A stretch of 64,000 nucleotides of DNA from Zygnema cylindricum (taxonomy: Eukaryota; Streptophyta; Zygnematophyceae; Zygnematales; Zygnemataceae). Positions 1 to 8,075 of the stretch are shown piece after piece. Location: the NCBI GenBank assembly GCA_037447655.1, contig JBBHKE010003448.1:416918-480917 (forward strand), in the 5' to 3' direction. A program made the position numbers and the translations under genes. The notes below the pieces were generated by a model, which was given only the letters and a program-made list of their open reading frames with translations, was not told the DNA's origin and made no database searches. Each line of letters starts with the position of its first letter. Positions within the stretch are counted from its first letter, which is position 1.

Positions 1-897
1 TAAAAAACAGACTTGAGGTACCCTCATCGTGAAGGGAAACGGAGACTGTACGACTTGGAAAGTTCGTAAGAGGCAAAGGGAAGTGCTACTCCCATGGAGT
101 TCAGACAAAAAATAGAAGGGAAAAAATCACATGGTGGGGTTGTGATTGATGACTCTTTGGAGTCAGGGAAAGAATCACATGGTGGGGTTGTGATTGATGA
201 CTCTTTGGAGTCAAGGGAGGCAGATTTTATGTCCTCCATTCCTTACATGCATATCATCGCAAGCCTCATCTACTTCATGAACTATACCCGTCGGGATATT
301 GCAACAGCTGTTGGAGCCTTAAGCCGGAGTTTGCAAAATCCAAAGAAGTCAGACAAGGAGGCAGCAAAGAGAGTTCTTCGATATCTTGCAGGAACTCGAA
401 ACCTCCGACTCTCTCTTGGTGGAGAGGAAGTAAAAATTCAGACATAGAGCAATGCGAGCTATGGAAATATGCCAAGCCGACGCTCTACTAGTGGATACAT
501 TCTGAAGATTAGAAGTGGGACATGCTGCTGGAGCAGCAAACTTCAAAAGGTGACAGCTCAGTCTACTATGGAGGTTGAGTACATGGCGGCTAGCGCAGCC
601 GTCAAAGAGTTACTTTGGGTAGAGTCTCTCCTTTAAGAGCTTTTGTTTATGCAATATGGACCTCACGTAGTGTGGTGTGACAATCAGGCTGCCATTGCTA
701 TTGCATCTTACCCTAGCCATCACTTTAAGAGCAAACACAATGATATCAAGCTACACTTTGTGAGAGAGAAGGTTATGGGAAGAGTTCTAAAACTCAGTTA
801 TTTACCAGATGAGGAGATGATTGCTAACATGATAACTAATCCCTTGCTAGCACCTAAATAAAAGTTTTGCACAGAGGCATGTGGCTTAAGTGGCTAG
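1..897 (+). pseudogene. Copia element A: 3' end of pol (reverse transcriptase connection and RNase H)
   Basis: This is the C-terminal end of a Ty1/copia polyprotein whose upstream part lies left of the window. Reading through breaks, it shows the copia signatures SLIYFMNYTRRDIATAVG, CCWSSKLQKV, QSTMEVEYMA, CDNQAAIAIA and HHFKSKH, which form the RNase H domain. In-frame stops (for example near 445, 635 and 859) and a frame change make it non-functional. It is more diverged from the other copia copies in the window than they are from each other. A purine-rich polypurine tract and an LTR follow directly, which fixes its orientation. Copia assignment is secure; the subfamily is not named. Confidence 0.85.
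118..213 (+). repeat. 48-bp in-frame tandem duplication inside element A
   Basis: Two adjacent 48-bp units (118-165 and 166-213) differ at a single base. Each codes for 16 residues, centred on HGGVVIDDSLES, between the RT connection and the SLIYFMN motif. Related elements have one acidic linker at this position, so the second unit is a recent local duplication. Confidence 0.9.
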
Positions 898-920
898 CAG
901 AGTCTAAAGCTTTAGGGAAG

Positions 921-1759
921 TGTTGTTTTGGAAAGCTTTAGTCCTCTCTATGCCTCGCGTGTGAGGGAGAGAGAGTTTCACGACTTAGCATATGTTTGGT
1001 TGTAAGTTCGTTTCATTACACGCCAAAATTTATGTTCTACTAGATCGGTAAGGAGTACACCTTTGTATACACTCCCGAGACACAAGTCCCTACAAGAAAG
1101 TAGACACTCTGGAATATCCAATTGTTTGTGCATAGATACACTAGAGGACAAAATGGCACATGGAGATTTGTCTACGGTGCCGAATTTGATATGTACGCGG
1201 CTGAGGGAAACCGCCGGCAAATGCTGGTCGGTGTGAACCACATACACGACAAATGACGTGGCATATAGAATCCTACTCCTTTGTAAATATCTAGTTAAGT
1301 AGATTTTTGTCTTTGTGTGGTTAGTTGATTAGTAAAAGAATCTTTTTGTATGACGTACCTTGTTCGGTTCGAGCCGTAGGTATTTATTGTACGGCTGGTA
1401 TGCCTCCGTACGTTTAGCAGCATAGGGTTCAGTGTATATTAGTAGGACTTAGATAACTTTGAATGCATGAACATTTTGTAGTCAAACATTGTACAACATG
1501 TTTTTGGAATTTTCATCTGTGGATATCTCACATATCTGGTGGCAGAATTACTTGTGATTTTGTGTGTGTGTTTATCTTGATATTATCTAAATTATGGTAT
1601 ATTTTCATAAAAATCGTGTCTCTGGTTTGGGTTTTCTAAACTGTTGAAGTAGTTGTTTTTCAGACCGGTTTTGTGAAAGTTTATTGCTTGGTTTGGTTCC
1701 CAGATGACTACACCAGCATCCTCATCATCTTCGGTTCCGGCTGTTGTCTCAGAACAACA
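921..1759 (+). repeat. 3' LTR of copia element A
   Basis: The LTR starts with TGTTG right after the purine tract TTTAGGGAAG (911-920) and ends in AGAACAACA at 1759. The right end is supported by a homologous end in minus-strand element J (52601). Just after it (CTCTC, 1760-1764) the sequence resumes as the LTR of element B. The last 56 bp contain an ATG at 1704 followed by a Ser/Pro-rich reading frame, so this LTR also carries a gag-type start codon. Confidence 0.75.
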
Positions 1760-2010
1760 CTCTCTTCTAGTGAATTCTGTACAAAACGTCAACTTTGACC
1801 ATCCATAACTTACTGCTCGGGGGAGCAAATTCAGATATTCTTTTTGATATCGACACAGGGGAGTCTTGTCTTCACAAGGGTGAAGGTGTTCAGAGTTATT
1901 CTCTGCCAGGGTGGTAGTTATTCTTCCCTAAACACGAAGGGGTCAGGGTTATCCTAGAGGATTCTTACAAGGTGTCCAGTCTGAAGACCTATGGAGGTCT
2001 CGGAGTTACA
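1760..2010 (+). repeat. Partial 5' LTR of copia element B
   Basis: Right-hand 250 bp of the LTR; the left part is displaced beyond element A. It aligns with element F around 58407-58650. It contains the GGGGAGTC and CTTCAC-AAGG-GTGAAG hairpin motifs, and the gag ATG at 1991, 20 bp before the LTR end. Confidence 0.75.
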
Positions 2011-5000
2011 AGTTATAGGCCCACCATCAAGGGTACCCATCTTTAATGGAATTGGCTTCATATACAGGGAAAGTATGATGATAGGAGCACTATGTGAGAA
2101 AAGGTTTTGGGGGATAGCGAGTGGACGAGTGGGGCGTCCATCATGTCTAGGAATCCCTCAAGGTTTTGGAGGAAGCAGATTCACAAGGAAAGCAGATCCA
2201 TCTTCAACGGAGGAGACAAAGGAAGGAGAGGTGGTGGACAAAGGAATGGAGAAGGAGACGACCACACTATTAGCGACTGGTTTGGCATTCATATCACCTA
2301 TTCCGAGGAACGAGGAGAATGATATTGATACCTGGGACTTCAACAAAATGGCGGCAAAGAACTTCATTCTCCGCCATCTTACTCAAAGGCTTGCATCTTC
2401 TCATTTGCAGGTAGAGAGGGCATCCAATATTTGGGTGGCTCTCGTAGAGATGTACCGAAGTGTTACGATCGAGCAACAACAGTAAGCTGATCAAAAAATT
2501 AAGGAGTATGTATACAAAGGGGGGAAGATGTTGGATTTTTGCAATGAGCTTGCTACACTTTTTATGGAACTAGAGAGTGCTCAAAAAGTATTTAGTGAAA
2601 AGGAAAAGGTTAACTGTTTACTGATGAAGTTAACCGATGAGTTCGAGAACATAGTCAAACGTGTGCAAGACATGGCGGACTCAAGGTGGATATGGAACTC
2701 AGTGGTAGGGATGATTCTCGTTCGGGAGAATACGATTGAGATCTGAAGGGGAGGAAAAAGTGGGCACGCCTTGGCAGCTGAGACCGATTACAGAAACAAG
2801 AACTCCCAGAAACTGGTCGGAAATGACAAAGGGGGGGGGCAGAAAAATCAGACCGACAAGTTTTGACAAATGGCTCCCAATGGTTTATGTAATTTTTGTA
2901 AGAAACCAGGCCACTATATGGCGGAGTGCACAAAGCTAACCGAGCTACGGTTAAAGGAGGGGAAGACCGGTGGAACCTCGAGAGGAAAGAAAAAAGCCCT
3001 TTTGACATAGGTACATGAGGTGGAATCTAAAGACGAGGATGATCAGCTCCTATTGGATAAGGAGTTAGAAGCGACCAACGAAGTAGAAATTCCACGAAAG
3101 CAGAAATGTGCTTTCGGTGGATTCAAACTTGAAGGAGGCTAGATTGTATATTCAGGTGCCTCCATGCACATGTGTAAGGATAAATACTTGTTCACTAAGA
3201 TAAGAAAGATTCCCACCGTAGAGATAGAGTACGGGGATGAAGGATAGTCACTACTACTCTTGTATGATCGGTAGATCTGAAAGTGTTAGTAGAAGGAAAG
3301 ACATTCATACTTACATTCTCCAATGTTTTCTTAATTCCTGAGCTCAACAAAAACCTCATCTCTACGTCTGTATTAGATGATAAGGGTTTTGATATTAGCA
3401 CTAGGAAATGAGTCTTTACTGTTAGTTTTGAAGAGGAAGTTTATTTCACTGCTGAAAAAGGTAGCCAAAGGATGTTTAGGGTGACATTAATCAATAAAAA
3501 GAAGAAACTTTATTATGGTGGTGTTCATGATATAATGATGTGGCATAAGAGGCTTGGGCATGTGAATCTAGATAAGTTAAGAGAGATGAAAAAGATGGGT
3601 TTGGTGGAAGGGAATCAATTCGGTGAGAGTGATAATCTAAGTAACTGTAGTGGATATGCTCAAGGTAAAGCACACTGATTACCCTTTCCCAAAACAGCCA
3701 CCTATAAGCGAGAAAAGATACTAGATTTAGTACACACAGATATTTGCGGGCCGGCCAAAGTGCCATCACCTAGGGGGAAGAGATTTATGATGACTATCAC
3801 TGATGATTGATCTCGTTATTCCAAGGTGTATTTTTTGAAAAACAAGTCAGAAGCTCAGGATTCTTTTAGACAATATAAGGTATGGAGTGAAAAACTCCAT
3901 GGAACTCCAATCAAGAGAGTAAAGAGTGACAATGGTGGAGAGTATACTTTTAACCAGTTTGAGGATTTTTTGAGGGAAGATGGAGTCCAACACCAAAAGA
4001 CAGTTACAAAAAACCCGTGTCGGATAACAAGATAGGAAAAAAAAATTGGGCAGAAGTAATGAACTGTGCTAATTACCTCAAAAATAGAGTTCTTATTTCA
4101 GCTATAAAAGATCAAACGCCTTATGAGAGATGGACCGGCAAGAAACTAGACATATCTCACTTAAAGGTTTTCGGCAGTCAAGAATTCAGTCAAGATACAA
4201 ATCGGTCTAATTGGAAGCTATATCGTCAATGACAACCGAGATACTTATTAGGATATGATGAGGATGTTAAAGGATATGGAGTTTATGATCTTAAAAGGGA
4301 AGATATAATCTTAGTAAAGCATCTAGTAGTTATGGATGAAGGAAAGTTTGTGGAGCCCTTCAAGTATACAAAGTCAGTAAAAATCAGATTTGAGTCAAAA
4401 ATTCCGATGACTTTGAGCTTCCTAACTATCCAGGTTTTATAGAAGATGACATTCTAATAGGTACAAATCAGACCGAGAAGGACTATAATACGAAATCTCG
4501 AGTCACAACTCTACCCGCAGTGGAAGACGTGGTGGAAATTGAGTTGGAATCAACGGATAGGGGAGAAGCCGAGATTGTTCGAAAGAACCCCAGATAACCA
4601 TCTATTCGGACCACAGATTTTGAGGGGGGACGAAGAAGTAGCAAAAGATTGCAATAAAAACTGGTTAATAACAAGGTAACAAAACTATCTCATCAAGATG
4701 AACCTCAAAACTATGGAGAGGCAATGACTTGTCCAGAAAAGAACCGGTGGAAGACAGCCATCAATGAGGAGATGGCCTCAATTATGGCCGCCGATACTTA
4801 GGAGTTAGTGGACTGTCCACCTAACCGAAAACCAATCGGTTGTAAGTGGGTTTTCAAATTAAAACTGAACCAGGATAACACCATTGAGCGTTACAAAGCC
4901 TTATTAGTGGCAAAAGGATTTACACAAAAGAAGGAATCGACTACGAGGAAACCTTTCCCCCGATCGTCAAATTTCCCTCTGTCCGCATACTTCTCAGTTT

Positions 5001-6257
5001 GGCAACAGCGGAAAACCTGGAGGTGCACCAAATGGATATCAACACTGCCTTTTTGCATGGAGAATTGGAAGAAGAGATCTTCATGCGACAACCCGAAGGA
5101 TTTGTGGAGGAAGGAGAGGAGAGGAAGTTATGCCGGCTGATTAAATCTCATTATGGTTTGAAACACGTACCGCGACAGTGGAATAAGAAGCTTGATGAGT
5201 TTCTTTTCGATCTGGAATATATCCGGATCTGCTCAAATCACTCAATCTATGTTTTTAAAAATGAGGAAATTGTTATTTTTATTGCAATTTATGTTGATGA
5301 TTTATTGTTTTACGTAGATCAATGGAAAAAATTAATATTTGAGATGAAGGATATTGGGGAGGCAAGATATATTTTGGGAATTCAAGTAGAAAGAGACCGA
5401 GAAAGAAAGATTATAAGATTGACCTAAAAAAAAACAATAGGTAACATGTTGGAAAAATTTCAGATGGATAAAGTTAATAGTTGTACAACTCCAATAGAGT
5501 TGAAGAAGGGAAGTGAGGGAAGTGAGGAAGAAGGAGTCATAGTCTTAGATAAAGAATTATGTCTTGAAGAACAGAAGTTCATGCAGACTATTCCTTACAA
5601 GCAAGTAGTGGGAAGCCTAATCTATTTTATGAATTGTACCCGACCGGATTTAACTGCAGCTGTAGGAGTGCTGAGTAGAAGTCTAAATGCTCCCACTAAG
5701 AGGGATCGGGAGGCAGCTAAGAGAGTCCTTAGATATTTGAAAGGAACATGGGAACTATGGTTGCATTTGGGTGGGGAGAATAATGACATCACTACTTGGA
5801 GTGATGCCAGTTATGGTGATGCTTCGATGAGGAGATGTACTTCTAGATATGTATTATATGTGGGTAATGGGGCTTGTTGTTGGAGTAACAAACAGCAAAA
5901 GGTTATCGCTCAATCCACCATGGAGGCTGAGTATATTGCCTCTTGCTCTGCTGTAAAAGAATTGATGTGGGTCAAGTCTTTGCTTGGTGAGCTTGGTTAC
6001 CTTAAGAGTGGTGTGCATAATTTTTTTTGTGATAATGAGGCAGCAATCAATATTTCTGCAAATCCTAAACATCATTTTAAATCCAAACACATGGACATGA
6101 GACTCAGCTTTGTTAGAGAGAAAGTAGAAAACAAAATAATCAGTTTAGTGTATTGACCAGATAGTGAGATGGTAGCAGATATGATGACCAAACTTGTGCC
6201 TTCCCCTAAGCAATTGTTTGCAGGGAGAAGTGTGGTCTTAAATTAAAGATTGACTAG
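1991..6257 (+). pseudogene. Copia element B gag-pol polyprotein (degenerate)
   Basis: Gag starts at 1991 (MEVSELQVIGPPSRVPIFNG) inside the LTR. In order follow the gag helical region, a CCHC knuckle (CNFCKKPGHYMAEC, about 2890-2935), and protease with the catalytic Asp replaced (YSGAS, about 3150). Next is integrase with HKRLGH and one Cys of the zinc pair changed to Tyr. The core D and DNGGEY are present, but the segment carrying the catalytic Glu is deleted near 4017. RT carries YVDD at 5290-5301, and RNase H ends near 6257. Many stops and several frameshifts are present. All copia domains come in the usual PR-IN-RT-RH order. It cannot encode an active polyprotein. Confidence 0.9.
2011..2025 (+). 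promoter_or_regulatory. Half-tRNA-iMet-type primer binding site of element B (two mismatches)
   Basis: AGTTATAGGCCCACC follows the LTR end directly. It differs at two positions from the consensus GGTTATGGGCCCACC seen in elements C, F and G. The consensus is the complement of nucleotides 25-39 of plant initiator tRNA-Met as I recall its sequence. Confidence 0.7.
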
Positions 6258-6270
6258 AAAATAAAGGGAT
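6258..6270 (+). promoter_or_regulatory. Polypurine tract of element B
   Basis: AAAATAAAGGGAT sits between the end of pol and the TG of the 3' LTR. It corresponds to AAAATAAGGGGAG in elements C, F and H. Confidence 0.75.
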
Positions 6271-7046
6271 TGTATAACTTAGTGGTTCTTTTAGTATTTT
6301 CTAGGTCTAAAAGAAATATAGAAAAAGAAGTCGAGGCAGTCTGCCTCTAACTTCTCTCTCCAACTCCCACATTTGTTGCAGTAACAGAGAAGTCGAGAGG
6401 AAGCTAGAGCCATGGCTGCCTATGCTATCCAGAGATTTACGGGTAATAGATTATTTTATTTACGGGTAGTTAAGTAGTTGATTTACTAAAAGGACTGTCG
6501 GTTCGAGGATTTGATCTTGGTACCTACAGAGAATTAATGCTGCCGGTAGCCAGTAGATCATCCATTAAGTGTAGATCTAGTAGTAAGTGATATAGGGTTA
6601 ATAACTATATAACCGTTTACGTGTAAGCTAATTTATTTAACGGCAACTATATACGGGATACATAGAGTCATATATAAAAAGTACAGATTACGAGTATGGA
6701 GAAGAAACAAGTAGCGTGCATTTGTTTTGATAGCGAAACAAATACCGAGTAAATAATTATGACGGCTACAATTGAAATCGGCATTCGATCAGCAACCGCA
6801 AATAATGCTGAGATCGCGGAAGAGGATTTCGGCGGTTTATAGTCACCGCCACATCGGATGACACGTGGCACCACGACATTGGATTTCGGCATCTCCAGGG
6901 ATTAAAGAAACAAATCCGGTTATGACATGTGTCGACTATTTGGCCATGTCGTACACTGTCCGTACGGAAAGTACACCAGCAGTTGTACCTTTCTGTATTG
7001 CAGAGTAATATGATACGTGCCGTACGATAGTACATAGAGTTTTAGA
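6271..7046 (+). repeat. 3' LTR of element B, left part
   Basis: Starts TGTATAACTTAG after the polypurine tract and is homologous to the element F LTRs (57604, 63003). It breaks at TTAGA (7042-7046), the target duplication of element C, and resumes at 13490. It includes the LTR sequence with a CCATGGCTGCC motif (6410) that recurs in all subfamilies. Confidence 0.85.
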
Positions 7047-7230
7047 TGTTGAAATAAGTAGTTTTTATTATATTTTCTAGGTCTAAATTTATTAGAAAAC
7101 ATGAAAAGAAAATGTAGGCAGCCTGCCTCTATATCTTCTCTCTCTCGCCCCCATACTTGTTGTAGTCACTGAAGGAGAGAGAGAGAGAGCAATGGAGTCA
7201 TGGCTGCCTCAACTCCATAGGAAGGACTAA

Positions 7231-7250
7231 AGAGTGGCTTAAGCCACTCT
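7231..7250. promoter_or_regulatory. Perfect 20-bp palindrome in the element C LTR
   Basis: Arms AGAGTGGCTT and AAGCCACTCT abut. Element E has the same palindrome with a matching change in both arms (GAGTGACTT/AAGTCACTC, 54772-54789). The symmetry is therefore kept while the sequence changes. Confidence 0.8.
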
Positions 7251-7254
7251 CAAC

Positions 7255-7345
7255 AAAAGGTTGAGTCCGGCAGGACTCGAACCCCCGACCGGCAGAGCGC
7301 GGCGTAGCCGTTAGCTCTAACCAGTCTATCGTAGAAGTCCGTTAG
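7255..7345 (-). other. Antisense tRNA-like block with Pol III A and B boxes in the LTR
   Basis: Read on the minus strand, an A-box-like TGGTTAGAGCT (7323-7313) lies 30 bp before a perfect B-box GGTTCGAGTCC (7283-7273), with a TTTT stretch (7258-7255) behind it. This is the layout of an internal Pol III promoter. The putative acceptor arms do not pair, so it is not a functional tRNA gene. Copies occur at 12639-12733, 29775-29860 and 54795-54885. Confidence 0.6.
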
Positions 7346-7680
7346 GAGATATAGGGTTTCATTACTATTTAAACTATTGTAATGTACTATATTCATTTAA
7401 CTGAAACTCTTAACGCCACGCATAGATACAATTCTACAAAATACGAAGTACTGTACTTGTTTGAAATGGATATCGCGCATTTTGTTTCGACAGTGAAACA
7501 AATATCGCGCAAGTATTTATTACGGCCGAGATTGAATTTCGCGTCAAATCTAACAGCGCACATCATCGCCGAAATCCCGGAATGGTCATTTTGGCATTTA
7601 GTGAGGTGGCATCACCTGGCGCCACGTGGGAAGACATCATTTGGTCGCGGGAATTACGAGGAACGTACAGACGAGTGGAA

Positions 7681-7754
7681 AGTGGACACGCGTCCACTTA
7701 ATGGCCTTGTCATACAGAGGCCGTACAGAAAGTACATCGGCGGTAGTACTTTCT
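7681..7754. promoter_or_regulatory. Two U3 inverted repeats upstream of the CCAAT/TATA region of element C
   Basis: First repeat: AGTGGAC-ACGC-GTCCACT (7681-7698). Second: AGAAAGTAC (7727-7735) and GTACTTTCT (7746-7754), a perfect 9-bp repeat around a 10-bp spacer. Element G has AGTTGAC-AAGT-GTCAACT at the first position (41351-41368) and GTAGAAGAAG/CTTCTTCTAC at the second (46661-46698). Both arms changed together. Confidence 0.7.
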
Positions 7755-7874
7755 AGTACTATACAATTTTGTGATTGGTTCGTACAGGCAGTAGAAAGGA
7801 GTTGTGAGAGGGAATTAGGAAAAACTAGGACTTAGGAAAATTTAGGTAGATAGTCCTCTCTCTCTGAGAGTTTT

Positions 7875-8009
7875 TATAAATTGGCATCTTTGCCACCCTT
7901 TAACTTATCGGCTGGCTGGTCGTTTTCAATGATTCTTTTTGCTACAGACTCAGGGGAGTCCAGGCTGCACAGGGGTGCAGTCAAATTGACAGTTTGCCTT
8001 CTTGGGCAG
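7875..8009 (+). promoter_or_regulatory. TATA box and hairpin chain of the element C leader
   Basis: TATAAA at 7875-7880 is followed by TGGCA-TCTT-TGCCA (7882-7895) and a CGGC/GTCG arm pair near 7908. Next come GACTC-AGGG-GAGTC (7947-7960), CTGCAC-AGGG-GTGCAG (7965-7980) and TGCC/GGCA (7995-8008). The last three lie in the expected transcript leader just upstream of gag. Homologous hairpins occur in order in elements B, D, E, F, G, H and I, with compensatory arm changes. Confidence 0.65.
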
Positions 8010-8075
8010 AAGTGGTCGTGGCTTAAAGTGGGCTAGTTAAACACTATCTAGGAGCTTCCTGTATTCTGTAGTCCA

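Noticed and set aside
2719-3008. Minus-strand 117-residue frame over gag of B
   Set aside because: Shadow of the gag and knuckle coding sequence on the plus strand.
7255-7345. Functional tRNA gene
   Set aside because: A and B boxes are present, but acceptor arms do not pair and the block lies within every LTR copy of this type. Treated as tRNA-like only.
7382-7835. Open frames in the LTRs of C (also 12846-13145 and minus-strand partners)
   Set aside because: They lie entirely in LTR U3 sequence, differ between LTR copies, and match no known domain.
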